The notes: generated from the letters alone by a model not told the origin. Positions 40,937-51,524 are shown, numbered from the stretch's first letter. The stretch: DNA of 64,000 bases from Paenibacillus sp. 32352 (GCF_002042965.1 NZ_MZNT01000004.1:1-64000), one strand, 5' to 3'. Made by a program: numbers and translations.

Positions 40937-43039
40937 TTATGATTGGGCAGGTACTTGCGCCGTCAATACTGCTTTACGTGACAAATTCACACGGCCCTGC
41001 TGATCGATTTCAGTCACTTTAACGGTAATGGTATCTCCGACAGCCACAACGTCCTCAACCTTGGCTACACGCTCTGTAGACAGCTGAGAAATATGGACCA
41101 AGCCTTCCTTGCCAGGCAATATTTCTACGAATGCGCCGAATTTTTCAACGCGCTTAACGGTACCCAGGTAGGTTTCACCAACAACGACTTCCTTCACGAT
41201 GCCCTCGATAATTAGACGGGCTTTTTCGTTCATTTGCTCGTTGGAGGAAGCGATAAATACGCGGCCGTCTTGCTCGATATCGATTTTTACGCCGGTTTCT
41301 TCAATAATTTTGTTGATGACTTTACCGCCTGCACCGATGACATCGCGGATTTTATCCGGATTGATCTGCATAGTAACAATTTTTGGCGCGTATGGCGACA
41401 ATTGAGGCTTAGGCTGTTGAATGCGCTCCAGCATTTTGCCCAGAATGTGCATCCGGCCTTTTTTAGCTTGTTCCAATGCCTGTGTCAAAATGGCCCGGTC
41501 GATACCGTCAATTTTAATGTCCATTTGAAGTGCCGTTACCCCGCTTGCAGTGCCAGCTACTTTAAAGTCCATATCCCCGAGATGATCCTCCATGCCTTGA
41601 ATGTCGGTCAAGATCGAGAAATGATCCCCATCCTTAATAAGACCCATGGCAACGCCCGCTACAGGAGCTTTGATAGGAACGCCAGCGTCCATCATAGCCA
41701 AGGTGCTTGCGCAAATACTTGCTTGGGAAGTGGAACCATTGGACTCCAATACTTCAGATACGAGACGAATCGTATAAGGGAAGTCGGTTTCCGATGGAAT
41801 AACCGGCTCAAGTGCCCGTTCACCCAATGCTCCGTGACCAATCTCGCGGCGGCCTGGAGGACGAAGCGGTCTGGCTTCCCCGACACTGAACGGAGGGAAA
41901 TTGTAATGATGCATGAAACGCTTGGTTTCTTCCAAGTCCAAACCGTCAAGAATTTGTACGTCACCCAATGCTCCCAAGGTACAAACGCTCAACGCTTGAG
42001 TCTGACCGCGTGTGAATAAACCGGAGCCATGTGTGCGCGGCAGCAGATTAATGTCACATTCAATCGGGCGAATTTCATCCAAGGCACGTCCATCCGGTCT
42101 TACCTTGTCGTGAGTGATAAGACGGCGAACCTCTTCTTTGACGATATCGTACAGTGTTTCCTTCACATCGGCCAATTTCTCAGGCGTTTCTTCGTATTGG
42201 GCTGTGAAGTGCTCTACCGTCTCGGCATTGATGGCGTCGATCGCATCTTGTCTTGCATGCTTCTCGGCAATTTTAACCGCTTCAACCAATCGTTCTTGTG
42301 CATAGGCGCGCACTTCGCGATTTACGGTCTCATCAACGCTGTGCAGCTTAACTTCCATTTTCGGCTTTCCGGCAACTTGCACCAATTCCTCTTGGGCTGC
42401 TACAATTTTGCGGATTTCATCATGACCGAACATGATCGCTTCCAGCATGACTTCTTCAGGCACTTCATCGGCGCCCGCTTCTACCATCATAATAGCATCT
42501 TTGGTGCCTGCTACTACGAGATGAATATCGCTCTTCTCCGCTTGCTCCAAAGTAGGGTTGATGACGAATTGTCCGTCAACACGGCCTACGATAACGCCGC
42601 CAACAGGTCCGTTGAATGGAACATCGGAGATGCTGAGCGCAGCGGAAACCCCGATCATGGCTGCAATTTCCGGAGAACATTCCTGATCCACGCTCATAAC
42701 GATGGCTACGACTTGTACGTCGTTACGGAAGCCTTCTGGGAAAAGCGGACGGATCGGACGGTCTGTCAAACGGCTTGCGAGAATCGCCTTTTCGCTCGGA
42801 CGGCCTTCACGTTTGATGAACCCGCCAGGAATTTTACCTACGGAATACAGACGCTCCTCATAATTCACGGTTAACGGAAAGAAATCAAGATCCTTCGGTT
42901 CGGCGGAAGCCGTCACCGTACAAAGCACCACGGTGTCTCCGTAACGTGCTGTTACGGCAGCATTCGCTTGCTTGGCTAGACGACCCGTTTCAAGAATGAG
43001 CGGGCGCCCGCCTAAATCCATTTGTACTCTTTTTTCCAT
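40937..43039 (-). CDS. pnp: Polyribonucleotide nucleotidyltransferase (PNPase)
   Basis: The 700-residue 3'-5' phosphorolytic RNase has two RNase PH domains ([40 protein letters not shown] and [14 protein letters not shown]), a helical linker, a KH domain ([20 protein letters not shown]) and an S1 domain ([20 protein letters not shown]). AGGAGG precedes the ATG by 5 nt. A hairpin repeat related to the one before dapG lies directly upstream of the ribosome-binding site. Confidence 0.98.
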   Translation of the reverse strand: MEKRVQMDLGGRPLILETGRLAKQANAAVTARYGDTVVLCTVTASAEPKDLDFFPLTVNYEERLYSVGKIPGGFIKREGRPSEKAILASRLTDRPIRPLFPEGFRNDVQVVAIVMSVDQECSPEIAAMIGVSAALSISDVPFNGPVGGVIVGRVDGQFVINPTLEQAEKSDIHLVVAGTKDAIMMVEAGADEVPEEVMLEAIMFGHDEIRKIVAAQEELVQVAGKPKMEVKLHSVDETVNREVRAYAQERLVEAVKIAEKHARQDAIDAINAETVEHFTAQYEETPEKLADVKETLYDIVKEEVRRLITHDKVRPDGRALDEIRPIECDINLLPRTHGSGLFTRGQTQALSVCTLGALGDVQILDGLDLEETKRFMHHYNFPPFSVGEARPLRPPGRREIGHGALGERALEPVIPSETDFPYTIRLVSEVLESNGSTSQASICASTLAMMDAGVPIKAPVAGVAMGLIKDGDHFSILTDIQGMEDHLGDMDFKVAGTASGVTALQMDIKIDGIDRAILTQALEQAKKGRMHILGKMLERIQQPKPQLSPYAPKIVTMQINPDKIRDVIGAGGKVINKIIEETGVKIDIEQDGRVFIASSNEQMNEKARLIIEGIVKEVVVGETYLGTVKRVEKFGAFVEILPGKEGLVHISQLSTERVAKVEDVVAVGDTITVKVTEIDQQGRVNLSRKAVLTAQVPAQS

Positions 43040-43053
43040 AAAATCCTCCTAAG

Positions 43054-43104
43054 AGTTTCTGCTAAGAAACTTTCTACGTAAGCGACAGCTTCCGGTCAAG
43101 AAAC
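43054..43104 (-). repeat. Degenerate hairpin repeat in the pnp leader, related to the dapG leader repeat
   Basis: On the plus strand GTTTCT-GCTA-AGAAAC is followed by TTTCTACGTAAGC, resembling the stem, loop and CTTCGTAAGC tail of the 38-bp repeats before dapG. A second, partial copy (AAGAAACTTTCTTCCTACACG) starts 34 bp further on. As at dapG, the hairpin ends a few bases before the AGGAGG site. Confidence 0.6.
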
Positions 43105-43208
43105 TTTCTTCCTACACGATGCTGAATGGTTCTACTAACACTTCTTCATAATGCCTAGTATTTCCTTCTTTTTCGAAATAAATCTCGCTTCGGCTAAAAG
43201 AAACATAC

Positions 43209-43277
43209 GAAAAAGCAACCGCGCTGCCCCTGTCCGAGCCCAAAACGGACCCAAACAGCAGACAACCGTGGTTGCTC
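43209..43277 (-). terminator. Compound terminator of rpsO
   Basis: On the minus strand AGCAACC at the 5' side pairs with GGTTGCT at the 3' side, followed by TTTTCG. Inside, CTGC pairs with GCAG and GTCCG with CGGAC, giving a long, stepped hairpin of about 60 nt. It lies 18 bp after the rpsO stop and may allow some readthrough to pnp. Confidence 0.8.
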
Positions 43278-43294
43278 CTTTGAAATCAATCTGA

Positions 43295-43564
43295 TTATCG
43301 ACGAAGACCAAGCTTTTCGATAAGGGCGCTGTAACGTTTAACGTCTTTGTTTTTCAAATAAGTTAACAGCTTACGGCGTTGACCTACCATCTTCAAAAGA
43401 CCGCGACGAGAGTGGTGGTCTTTCTTGTGTGTTTTCAAATGGTTTGTCAGGTTCACAATATTTTCAGTAAGAATTGCGATTTGCACTTCAGGAGATCCTG
43501 TATCGGATTCATGAGTTTTATGCGTTTGGATCAATTCTTGCTTACGTTCTTGTGTCAATGCCAT
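43295..43564 (-). CDS. rpsO: 30S ribosomal protein uS15
   Basis: The 89-residue protein is a complete S15 ([60 protein letters not shown]). It binds the 16S central domain. Its gene has a strong promoter and a structured leader (43576-43668) of the kind used for autogenous repression by S15. Confidence 0.98.
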   Translation of the reverse strand: MALTQERKQELIQTHKTHESDTGSPEVQIAILTENIVNLTNHLKTHKKDHHSRRGLLKMVGQRRKLLTYLKNKDVKRYSALIEKLGLRR

Positions 43565-43575
43565 CGTTCATTCAC

Positions 43576-43668
43576 CTCCATAATTGAATATCCCCAATGG
43601 CCCAGAGAGCGCCGGAGTAGTCGAATCTCCATGCCATGGTTCATGCCGGACCCTATTGGTTCGACAAC
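43576..43668 (-). promoter_or_regulatory. Structured rpsO leader, candidate S15 autoregulatory element
   Basis: The roughly 90-nt leader between promoter and Shine-Dalgarno site contains overlapping complementary segments. GTCGAA pairs with TTCGAC further downstream, and CCAAT just after the first segment is complementary to ATTGG near the ribosome-binding site. CCGG...CCGG and CATGG/CCATG pairs lie between. The crossing pairs would make a pseudoknot or multi-helix junction. S15 represses its own mRNA in several bacteria, including a Geobacillus relative. The exact fold was not computed. Confidence 0.5.
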
Positions 43669-43675
43669 GTTTTAT

Positions 43676-43705
43676 AGTATAGCACAGATGCAGGATAAAT
43701 GTAAA
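43676..43705 (-). promoter_or_regulatory. Sigma-A promoter of rpsO
   Basis: On the minus strand TTTACA (43700-43705) and TATACT (43676-43681) are separated by 18 bp. The promoter overlaps no gene and lies about 15 bp after the ribF stop. Confidence 0.65.
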
Positions 43706-43719
43706 ATAAAGAAATGAAA

Positions 43720-44670
43720 TTATGAATATTTTTCTGCCAAAATCGTCCGCGCCCTATCCACATCCGAGCGGATTTGGGTAATTAGTTCATCCACGGAACC
43801 GAATTTGCGCTCAGGCCGCAGAAAAGAAATAAACTCTACCGTGACAGAGCTTCCGTAGATCGAGCGTGAGAAGTCAAATAAATGAGCCTCCAAAGTGGGC
43901 TTATCCAAATGTTCAACGAAGGTCGGCTTTTTCCCGACATTCATGACCGCATGATGTACCTCTCCGTCCACATTCACTTTAGCCGCATACACGCCAAGCG
44001 TCGGAATGACAAAGGATTCGGACATTTCTATATTCGCTGTCGGAAAACCGATCGTGCGCCCCCGCCCGTCCCCTGTCACAACGGTGCCGGTAATAGTGTA
44101 AGGACGGCCTAACAAGAGGTTTGCCTCCTCCAGCTGTCCGCTTTGCAAATATTCGCGCACCAGCGTGCTGCTTACCTTGCTGCCGTTCAGCAAAAACGGC
44201 CGTATCACCTCAACGGCAAAGCGTCCCGCTGCGAGCTCGCAGAGCGTATCCGGCGTACCTGCACCCCGGAAGCCAAAGGTAAAATCGAAGCCCACGATCA
44301 CCGTATTCACATTCATAGGAATCAGCATATTCTCCACAAACTGTTCCGGGGTTACTTTCATAAACTCCGAATCAAAAGCAACCAAATAGCTGTTATCCAA
44401 GCCCATCCCGGCAAGTATTCGTTCCTTTTCGTTGGCAGGCGTGAGCAGTTGGGTATATTTATGCTGCCCCAGCACCTCTTTGGGATGAGGATGAAAGGTC
44501 ATGATCGATGCAGGAATATGCATGTTCTTCGCCGTCTGCAGCGCCCGCTTGATCACTTCCTGATGACCGAGATGAATGCCGTCAAATTCCCCGATGGCCA
44601 ATACCTGGGGTACTGTAGCTATCGAATCTTTACCTTCGACTATTGGGTAATTTAAATGTATAGATTGCAT
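43720..44670 (-). CDS. ribF: Bifunctional riboflavin kinase/FAD synthetase
   Basis: From ATG 44670 (AGGTGA 8 nt upstream; 44688 has none) the 316-residue enzyme has an N-terminal FMN adenylyltransferase domain (VLAIGEFDGIHLGHQEVIKR, MTFHPHPKEVL, VGFDFTFGFRGAGTP) and a C-terminal riboflavin kinase domain (GDGRGRTIGFPTANIEM, KPTFVE). It makes FMN and FAD. It is the last gene of the rimP-nusA-infB-truB run. Confidence 0.96.
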   Translation of the reverse strand: MQSIHLNYPIVEGKDSIATVPQVLAIGEFDGIHLGHQEVIKRALQTAKNMHIPASIMTFHPHPKEVLGQHKYTQLLTPANEKERILAGMGLDNSYLVAFDSEFMKVTPEQFVENMLIPMNVNTVIVGFDFTFGFRGAGTPDTLCELAAGRFAVEVIRPFLLNGSKVSSTLVREYLQSGQLEEANLLLGRPYTITGTVVTGDGRGRTIGFPTANIEMSESFVIPTLGVYAAKVNVDGEVHHAVMNVGKKPTFVEHLDKPTLEAHLFDFSRSIYGSSVTVEFISFLRPERKFGSVDELITQIRSDVDRARTILAEKYS

Positions 44671-44707
44671 CGAATATGTCACCTGCATTCTTTTCAGACG
44701 AAGCTTG

Positions 44708-45634
44708 CTACGAAAATACTTTAACTGGCTGCAGTTCCTCTTTATCGCGATTCCATAGAAAAATCCCTATAAATCGGGAGCTTTCGCTATAAACCGCGTA
44801 ATTAAGCCCTTCAGCGTCTGTTAAAGCCGTCTGCTCCGAAGGAGTCAAGGTCAGTTTTTGCCCAAGCAGCGCCTTGCGAGTCTGCCTTTCACTCAAACGC
44901 ACCTTGGGCATATGAGCTAAAGCTATTTCGGCCGGTATCAGCTTGTCCGATAAACCGCCCTGCTGTTGAAGCAGCTCCAGCTGCTCCAAGGTAAGACATT
45001 GCTCCCGTCCGATGCTGCCCGAGGAAGTACGGACAAGCTCCGACATTACCGCCGGGTATCCGAGTGCTTTCCCGATGTCCACACATAACGTGCGGATATA
45101 GGTTCCTTTGGAGCAGCGGACACGGAAGCGAATTTCCGGGTGATGCATATCAAGATTCATTTGTAATATCTCAATTTGATAAATTGAGACTTTACGCGAC
45201 TTGCGCTCTACTTCAACCCCCTGGCGAGCCAATTCATACAGCCGCTTGCCATCGACTTTAACCGCCGAGTACATAGGGGGAACTTGCTCGATTTCGCCTA
45301 CGAATGAATGCAGCGTCTCACGCACCTGTTGTTCTGTCAAGGTGACTTGGTCCGCTTGCTCGATGATTTGACCGCTTGCATCCTCCGTATCGGTAGCAAG
45401 ACCGATTTTTAAAGTTGCTTCATATTCCTTGGGAAGCTCCTGGATATATTCTACCAGACGGGTAGCACGGCCAATGCAAAGCGGCAGCACACCGGTCACT
45501 TGAGGATCCAGCGTTCCTGTATGGCCGATCCTTTTTATCCTTAGAATACGTCTCGCTTTGGCAACCACATCATGTGATGTAAATCCGGCCGGCTTCCAAA
45601 TCGGAAGTATTCCTTCTAACGTTTCGTTCGTCAT
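44708..45634 (-). CDS. truB: tRNA pseudouridine(55) synthase TruB
   Basis: The 308-residue enzyme has the N-terminal WKPAGFTSHDVVAKARRIL, the catalytic Asp region RIGHTGTLDPQVTGVLPLCI, and the CSKGTYIRTLCVDIGKALG motif. It forms psi55 in the T-loop of tRNAs. Its start overlaps the nrnA stop by 4 nt. Confidence 0.97.
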   Translation of the reverse strand: MTNETLEGILPIWKPAGFTSHDVVAKARRILRIKRIGHTGTLDPQVTGVLPLCIGRATRLVEYIQELPKEYEATLKIGLATDTEDASGQIIEQADQVTLTEQQVRETLHSFVGEIEQVPPMYSAVKVDGKRLYELARQGVEVERKSRKVSIYQIEILQMNLDMHHPEIRFRVRCSKGTYIRTLCVDIGKALGYPAVMSELVRTSSGSIGREQCLTLEQLELLQQQGGLSDKLIPAEIALAHMPKVRLSERQTRKALLGQKLTLTPSEQTALTDAEGLNYAVYSESSRFIGIFLWNRDKEELQPVKVFS

Positions 45635-46635
45635 CCCAGCGCCAAACCTACTTCCTTAACCACCCGTTCGATGGCTTCGTCCAGCGTCCCTTCGACAGCA
45701 CATCCTGCCGCGCGGACATGTCCGCCGCCGCCGAAGGCTTTGGCAACCTGTGCCACATCCACCTTGCCGTTGGAGCGTAAACTCACCTTCACCATGTCTT
45801 TCCGTTCTTTGAACAAAATGCCTACCTCCACGCCTTCAACGCTTCTCGGGTAGTTGACCAATCCGTCCAAATCCTCGTTACTGGCGCCGCTTTGCTCAAG
45901 CTCGTCTAATGTGACCGAAAGCCAGGCTACTTGGTTGCCGTGAGCGAATTTCAAGGAAGACAGGCTGCTTTTGATGAGTGCGATCTGCGGGTAGGACAGC
46001 TTTTCCAGCAAATGCTCGGCAAGCTCATGCCCTTTTACCCCTCGCTCAAGCATATCCGCAGCAATCCGCATTACCTTCGGCGTAGTGTTCGAGTACCGGA
46101 AGCCGCCTGTATCGGTTAACAGCCCCGAATACAGGCAAACATTAAGCTCATGCGAAAATGGAATGTTCATCGTCATGCATAGATCATACAGAACCTCGAC
46201 GGTTGCAGCGGCTGTATCCACCACTAGATTATAGCTGCCAAAACGGTCATTCGTTGCATGATGATCGATATTTAATAGCTTTACATCCGGAGATAAAAGC
46301 TGACTTACACTGCCCATCCTGGAAAAGTCCGCGCAATCCACGCAAATGACGCGGGTAAACGACGCTTCCATCGATCCTGCCGAAGCTTCGTAATCGATCA
46401 CTGTCTGTTGCCCGGCACCCATGTACCTGAACTTCTCAGGCATGTTCCCCTCGTTGATAAGGGTATACTGCTTGCCCAAAGCGGTCAGCATCCATGCTAC
46501 GGCATATGTAGACCCGGCGGCATCCCCATCCGGATGAATATGGGATACCACCAGAAAATGATCGTTCTCACGAATGAATTGCGCAGCAGCCTCCAAATGA
46601 GCGGCATACTCGTCCTGCCGGGATAGTGCCGTCAT
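45631..46635 (-). CDS. nrnA: DHH-family bifunctional oligoribonuclease/PAP phosphatase NrnA
   Basis: The 334-residue DHH/DHHA1 phosphoesterase degrades nanoRNA and pAp. Motifs: [35 protein letters not shown] (the DHH motif), [12 protein letters not shown] and the C-terminal [12 protein letters not shown]. It overlaps rbfA upstream and truB downstream by 4 nt each. Confidence 0.95.
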   Translation of the reverse strand: MTALSRQDEYAAHLEAAAQFIRENDHFLVVSHIHPDGDAAGSTYAVAWMLTALGKQYTLINEGNMPEKFRYMGAGQQTVIDYEASAGSMEASFTRVICVDCADFSRMGSVSQLLSPDVKLLNIDHHATNDRFGSYNLVVDTAAATVEVLYDLCMTMNIPFSHELNVCLYSGLLTDTGGFRYSNTTPKVMRIAADMLERGVKGHELAEHLLEKLSYPQIALIKSSLSSLKFAHGNQVAWLSVTLDELEQSGASNEDLDGLVNYPRSVEGVEVGILFKERKDMVKVSLRSNGKVDVAQVAKAFGGGGHVRAAGCAVEGTLDEAIERVVKEVGLALG

Positions 46636-46988
46636 GGCTGCGCATTCTCCCCGTTAATCTGGTTCAGCAGCTTCTCGATATGACTGCCGTAATCGATAGA
46701 TGCATCGAAACGGAAGATCAGATCCGGAATTTTACGCAGCCGGATTCTTTTGCCGAGCTCCGAACGGATAAATCCGCTGCCGCGGCCCAGCGCTTTTAAC
46801 GTTTCTTCCTTTTGTTCGTCAGTACCGAGGACACTTAAGAACACTTTGGCTTGAGACAAATCATTCGTTACCTCGACGCCTGTTACGGTAATAAATCCGA
46901 TACGAGGGTCTTTCAGCTCCGATTGGATGATTTGGCTAAGCTCCTTCTTAATTTGTTCTCCGACTCTTCCTACGCGAATACGCGCCAT
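46632..46988 (-). CDS. rbfA: Ribosome-binding factor A
   Basis: The 118-residue KH-fold protein ([59 protein letters not shown]) assists 30S maturation. It follows infB by 5 bp. In B. subtilis a small gene (ylxP) lies between infB and rbfA; none is present here. Confidence 0.96.
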   Translation of the reverse strand: MARIRVGRVGEQIKKELSQIIQSELKDPRIGFITVTGVEVTNDLSQAKVFLSVLGTDEQKEETLKALGRGSGFIRSELGKRIRLRKIPDLIFRFDASIDYGSHIEKLLNQINGENAQP

Positions 46989-46993
46989 TCAAA

Positions 46994-49765
46994 TCACCTC
47001 TCAACTGTCTCCATTACGAAGGCTTCGATAATATCCCCTTCTTTAATATCGTTGTATTTATCCAGAGATATACCGCATTCGTAACCTTGAGCAACTTCCT
47101 TCGCATCGTCCTTGAAGCGTTTGAGGGAGTCAATGTTACCTTCGTACACAACGATTCCGCTGCGGATCAAGCGCATTTGAGCATTACGGGAGATTTTACC
47201 GGAAATGACCATACATCCCGCAATCACGCCGATTTTGGAAACCTTGAATATGTTGCGGACTTCCGCTTGCCCGATAACAACCTCTTTATATACAGGATCC
47301 AGCATCCCTTTCATGGCCTGCTCGATTTCCTCAATGACTTTGTAGATGATGCTGTGCAGACGAATGTCCACTTTTTCTTGGTCAGCCGTATTCTTCGCTT
47401 GCGGCTCAGGGCGAACATTAAAGCCGATAACGATAGCATTAGATGCTGAAGCCAAGATTACGTCGGATTCAGTAATCGCACCTACGCCGTTATGCAATAT
47501 TTTAACGCGAACGCCTTCGATATCAATCTTCTCAAGCGATCCGCGCAGCGCTTCAACCGATCCTTGAACGTCCCCTTTGATGATTACGTTCAGATCTTTG
47601 ATTTCGCCGTCTTTAATATGTTTGTACAGATCGTCCAAGGTTACACGAACATTCGCTCCCATTTCCGATTGTCTCAACGTAATAGCACGTTTCTCGGCAA
47701 TGGCTCTTGCTTTACGCTCATCTTCGAAGCAGATAAACGGATCGCCTGCTTGTGGTACTTCGGTTAAGCCGGTAATTTCTACAGGAGTGGACGGACCCGC
47801 TTCCTTCAGCTTTTTACCTTTGTCATTGACCATAGCGCGAACGCGGCCAAAGCATACGCCGGCTACGAAGCTGTCTCCGACTTTAAGCGTACCATGCTGA
47901 ATAAGAACGCGAGCAACCGGACCTTTACCTTTATCCAGCTCGGCCTCAATAACAGTACCTCTAGCGCGTTTATTCGGGTTGGCTTTCAGTTCTTGAACTT
48001 CAGCGACCAGCAGAATCATATCGAGAAGATTTTCAAGACCGATACGCTGTTTAGCGGAAATGTTGCAGAAGATCGTGTCTCCGCCCCACTCTTCCGGTAC
48101 AAGTTCATACTCTGTTAGCTCTTGCTTGATTTTATCTGGATTAGAGTCTGGTTTATCTACCTTGTTAACCGCTACGATAATAGGCACTTTTGCCGCTTTA
48201 GCATGGTTGATCGCTTCAACAGTTTGAGGCATAACACCGTCATCTGCTGCTACTACGATGATCGTGATGTCCGTTACTTGCGCGCCGCGGGCACGCATCG
48301 ATGTGAACGCTTCGTGACCCGGAGTATCCAGGAATGTAATTTTCTTATTATGGATTTCGACCTGGTACGCACCGATATGCTGGGTAATTCCCCCTGCTTC
48401 GCCCTCGGTTACGCTTGTTTTACGGATAGCATCCAACAAGGTCGTTTTACCGTGGTCGACGTGACCCATAATGGTGACTACCGGTGGACGCTCCAGCAGA
48501 TCTGCTTCGTCATCCTTCTCTTCGAACTGCTCAAACTTATCTTCCTCAACCGGAATTTTCAGTTCGACTTCAACATTATAGTCACTTGCAAGCAGTTGAA
48601 TGGCATCCAGATCAAGCTCTTGGTTAATGGTTGCCATAATGCCCAGGAACAACAATTTCTTGATAACTTCCGAAGCATCCTTATGCAGAGCTTTAGCCAA
48701 CTCGCCAACCGTCATCGTACCACGAACGATAATTTTTTTAGGGGTATTATCCACTTTTTCCTTCTTCACAGGTTCTTGCTGGAATCTCCCCTTCTGATTG
48801 CGGTTGTTACCCCGATTGTTTTGCGGGCCTCTGGAAGTACTTACTTTATTATCGTCAAAACGCTTCTGGTTCGGTTTGGTCTTCTTCGTTGTCTTGCCTT
48901 TGCTAGCTGCATCCTCTTGATCTACATCAACGGGTAAGCTAGCTCTTGAAGGGCCCGCACCAATAGATTTGTTGAAGGAGTTGGAGGCTCCTTGACCTGC
49001 GCCACGTTGATCAGACGATGGCCTGCGTTGATCGAATCCGCCCTGCGGACGACCGGAACGCTGGTCACCAGAACGGCTGCCGTTGCCGCCGCCAGGTGCA
49101 CCGCTGCGGTTGCCTTGACCTTGATTGTATCCGCCGCTTGGACGGTTTTGGCTTTGGCCTCCGCCTTGCTGGCTGCCGCGGTTCTGATTGTAGCCTCCGC
49201 CTTGTTGGCCGCCGCCACGGTTCGGATTGCTGCCGCCCTGCTGGTTGCCGCTGCGCTGTTGGTTGTTGTAACCGCCTTGGGAGCCTTGACCTTGAGGTCT
49301 ACGATCTCCATACTGCCCGCGGTTGCCCCCACCTTGACCTTGCTGGCCGGAACGCGGTCCGCTATGGTCGCGGTTGGATTGGCCTTGGCCTCCGCCGGTT
49401 CTTTGCTGATTGCTTGGCGTATTGCCTGTTTGGGCTTGAGGAGCCTGAGGCTTAGTGTCTGTCTTAGGTTGTTGAGCTTGTGCTTGTGCGTTTGCGTCTG
49501 TGTTCACTGTGTTCGTGCTATTCGTACTGATAGAAGCATTCCCCGTTTCGTTAGTTCCTCGTTTGGCTGCTGCATTGGCTTTTACTTCTTTAAAAAATTT
49601 TTCCACACTCTCCACTGTATCGTTCTCCATTACACTCATATGATTGTTAACTGGAATACTAAGTCTTTTAAGAATTGTAATAATCTCTTTGCTGCTCATA
49701 TTCAAAGACTTCGCATACTCATATACTCTAAGCTTATTATCTTTATTATTGTCTTGTTTACTCAA
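46994..49765 (-). CDS. infB: Translation initiation factor IF-2
   Basis: The 923-residue GTPase starts at TTG (ACGGAGGTGG upstream; overlaps ylxQ by 8 nt). The N-terminal IF2N domain ([20 protein letters not shown]) is followed by a long low-complexity region, about residues 95-270, very rich in Gly, Gln, Asn, Arg and Ser. A second IF2N domain comes next ([20 protein letters not shown]), then the G domain (Walker [10 protein letters not shown] near residue 431, DTPGHE, NKVDK) and C-terminal domains II-IV that bind initiator tRNA. The linker is longer and more Gly/Gln-rich than in B. subtilis IF-2 (716 aa). Confidence 0.97.
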   Translation of the reverse strand: MSKQDNNKDNKLRVYEYAKSLNMSSKEIITILKRLSIPVNNHMSVMENDTVESVEKFFKEVKANAAAKRGTNETGNASISTNSTNTVNTDANAQAQAQQPKTDTKPQAPQAQTGNTPSNQQRTGGGQGQSNRDHSGPRSGQQGQGGGNRGQYGDRRPQGQGSQGGYNNQQRSGNQQGGSNPNRGGGQQGGGYNQNRGSQQGGGQSQNRPSGGYNQGQGNRSGAPGGGNGSRSGDQRSGRPQGGFDQRRPSSDQRGAGQGASNSFNKSIGAGPSRASLPVDVDQEDAASKGKTTKKTKPNQKRFDDNKVSTSRGPQNNRGNNRNQKGRFQQEPVKKEKVDNTPKKIIVRGTMTVGELAKALHKDASEVIKKLLFLGIMATINQELDLDAIQLLASDYNVEVELKIPVEEDKFEQFEEKDDEADLLERPPVVTIMGHVDHGKTTLLDAIRKTSVTEGEAGGITQHIGAYQVEIHNKKITFLDTPGHEAFTSMRARGAQVTDITIIVVAADDGVMPQTVEAINHAKAAKVPIIVAVNKVDKPDSNPDKIKQELTEYELVPEEWGGDTIFCNISAKQRIGLENLLDMILLVAEVQELKANPNKRARGTVIEAELDKGKGPVARVLIQHGTLKVGDSFVAGVCFGRVRAMVNDKGKKLKEAGPSTPVEITGLTEVPQAGDPFICFEDERKARAIAEKRAITLRQSEMGANVRVTLDDLYKHIKDGEIKDLNVIIKGDVQGSVEALRGSLEKIDIEGVRVKILHNGVGAITESDVILASASNAIVIGFNVRPEPQAKNTADQEKVDIRLHSIIYKVIEEIEQAMKGMLDPVYKEVVIGQAEVRNIFKVSKIGVIAGCMVISGKISRNAQMRLIRSGIVVYEGNIDSLKRFKDDAKEVAQGYECGISLDKYNDIKEGDIIEAFVMETVER

Positions 49766-50084
49766 TACTGTCCACCTCCGTACGATTTTCCAGACTTTTC
49801 TTCAGCATTTTCGCAAATCCAGCATCGGTTATGGCTAGAACAACGCGTGTTTCCTTTCCGATACTTGCTCCTAACTGCTCACGGCTGCCGTACTGATGTA
49901 GGGGAACCTGATAGGTACTGCATTTATCGTTCACTTTTTTCAAAGTGTTGGGGGAGGAATCTTCTGCAACAATGACCATCTTGGCCTCGCCCTTACGAAC
50001 TGCGTCTATGACGGCATCTTCTCCCGTAATGACTTTACCCGCTCTCATGGCCAATCCCAAGTTATTAAACCATTTATTATTCAT
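49758..50084 (-). CDS. ylxQ: L7Ae-family K-turn RNA-binding protein YlxQ
   Basis: The 108-residue protein ([60 protein letters not shown]) matches the bacterial L7Ae-like YlxQ. It probably binds kink-turn RNA. The start overlaps the end of ylxR by 8 nt; an ATG one codon earlier is equally possible. Confidence 0.93.
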   Translation of the reverse strand: MNNKWFNNLGLAMRAGKVITGEDAVIDAVRKGEAKMVIVAEDSSPNTLKKVNDKCSTYQVPLHQYGSREQLGASIGKETRVVLAITDAGFAKMLKKSLENRTEVDSIE

Positions 50085-50388
50085 CATCCACCGCCGCTTC
50101 TTTGCCGGCAATGAATTCATCCTCTACTTTAATAAAATCCTGTTCCAAAGCATCGTAAATGTCCGCGCTGACCGATTGCTTTAGAGCGCGATCCAATGCT
50201 CGGCTCTTTTTAGCCAATCTGAAGCAAGACAGCTTTCCGCACAAATAAGCTCCGCGTCCCGCTTTTTTACCCGTCAGATCAATGATGATGTCGTCATTTG
50301 GCGTTTTTACGACGCGAATCAGTTCTTTTTTGGGCATCATTTGCTGGCATGCTACGCATTTGCGAAGAGGGATTTTCTTTTGCTTCAT
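50077..50388 (-). CDS. ylxR: YlxR (RnpM) RNA-binding protein
   Basis: The 103-residue protein carries the YlxR signature LRKCVACQQMMPKKELIRVV and KKAGRGAYLCGKLSCFRLAK. This family has been reported to modulate RNase P in B. subtilis, hence the name RnpM. It lies 38 bp after nusA in the conserved order nusA-ylxR-ylxQ-infB. The C-terminal extension after residue 90 ([15 protein letters not shown]) is acidic. Confidence 0.94.
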   Translation of the reverse strand: MKQKKIPLRKCVACQQMMPKKELIRVVKTPNDDIIIDLTGKKAGRGAYLCGKLSCFRLAKKSRALDRALKQSVSADIYDALEQDFIKVEDEFIAGKEAAVDDE

Positions 50389-50426
50389 CTTAGATCACCT
50401 TCTACTTGTCAGCTGCTTATTTGAAA

Positions 50427-51524
50427 TTAGTCGATACTGACGGAATCCTGGTGCATTTCCTCAGTGAATGTTTTAGGCCGGCCGTATTCCTGCTCCGCTT
50501 GCGTTTCGCTCTTGATATCGATCTTCCAGCCCGTCAGCTTGGCAGCCAATCTAGCGTTTTGCCCTTTAATGCCGATAGCAAGGGATAGCTGATAATCAGG
50601 TACGATAACACGGGCCATTTTCTCGTTCTCAAACACGTTCACTTCAAGCACCTTGGAAGGACTGAGCGCGTTAGCCACGTATTCGTCCACATTCTCAACC
50701 CAGCGTACAATATCGATCTTCTCGCCTTTCAGCTCGTTAACGATCGTTTGGACGCGCATTCCTTTAGGACCGACACAGGAGCCCACAGGATCGACTTCGG
50801 GATTGCGTGAATAAACGGCAATTTTGGAACGGAAGCCCGCTTCACGCGCGACGGAACGAATCTCCACGACGCCGTCAAAAATTTCGGGAACTTCCAGCTC
50901 GAATAAACGTTTTAAAAGACCCGGATGCGTACGAGATAAAATAATTTGCGGGCCTTTAGTCGTATTTTCCACTTTCGTAATATAAGCCTTAACGCGGTCG
51001 CCCTGCTTAAATTTATCTGTCGGCATAAGCTCGGTCAACGGCAGCGCAGCCTCAATTTTGCCCAAATCGATATAAATATTGCGCAGGTCCTGTCTTTGTA
51101 CAATACCGGTCACAATATCCTCTTCTTTGTCGACGAAAGCATTATAAATCAAACCGCGCTCCGCTTCGCGTATCCGCTGGGTAACAACCTGCTTGGCAGT
51201 CTGCGCTGCGATACGGCCGAAATCTCTTGGAGTTACCTCGATCTCGACGATATCGTTCAATTGATAGTTCTGATTCAATTCACGCGCAGCATATAGAGAA
51301 ATTTCCATACGGGGATCCAATACATCCTCAACCACCGTTTTGCGGGCGTATACTTTGATCAATCCGGTGTGACGGTTAATGTCTACACGCACGTTTTGCG
51401 CGGTATTAAAATTACGTTTATAGCTGGAAATCAGTGCCGCTTCAATAGCATCGATCAGCACTTCCTTGGCGATTCCTTTTTCCCTTTCAATTTCCAATAA
51501 TGCTTCAATAAAATCCATGTTCAT
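50427..51524 (-). CDS. nusA: Transcription termination/antitermination protein NusA
   Basis: The 365-residue protein has the N-terminal RNAP-binding domain (FIEALLEIEREKGIAKEVLI), an S1 domain (EEDIVTGIVQRQDLRNIYID) and two KH domains (DPVGSCVGPKGMRVQTIVNE; LAIGIKGQNARLAAKLTGWK). It lacks the C-terminal acidic repeats of enterobacteria, like other Firmicutes forms. GGGGGAG lies 10 nt before the ATG. It is second in the operon, after rimP, whose leader carries a candidate NusA-responsive terminator. Confidence 0.97.
   Translation of the reverse strand: MNMDFIEALLEIEREKGIAKEVLIDAIEAALISSYKRNFNTAQNVRVDINRHTGLIKVYARKTVVEDVLDPRMEISLYAARELNQNYQLNDIVEIEVTPRDFGRIAAQTAKQVVTQRIREAERGLIYNAFVDKEEDIVTGIVQRQDLRNIYIDLGKIEAALPLTELMPTDKFKQGDRVKAYITKVENTTKGPQIILSRTHPGLLKRLFELEVPEIFDGVVEIRSVAREAGFRSKIAVYSRNPEVDPVGSCVGPKGMRVQTIVNELKGEKIDIVRWVENVDEYVANALSPSKVLEVNVFENEKMARVIVPDYQLSLAIGIKGQNARLAAKLTGWKIDIKSETQAEQEYGRPKTFTEEMHQDSVSID

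Noticed and set aside
41234..42874. Long plus-strand ORFs opposite pnp
   Set aside because: Antisense shadows of a highly conserved gene; no start signals or protein motifs.
48992..49975. Long plus-strand ORF (327 aa) opposite infB
   Set aside because: It is the antisense shadow of the Gly/Gln-rich IF-2 linker, giving Ala/Leu/Val-rich low-complexity sequence with no ribosome-binding site.
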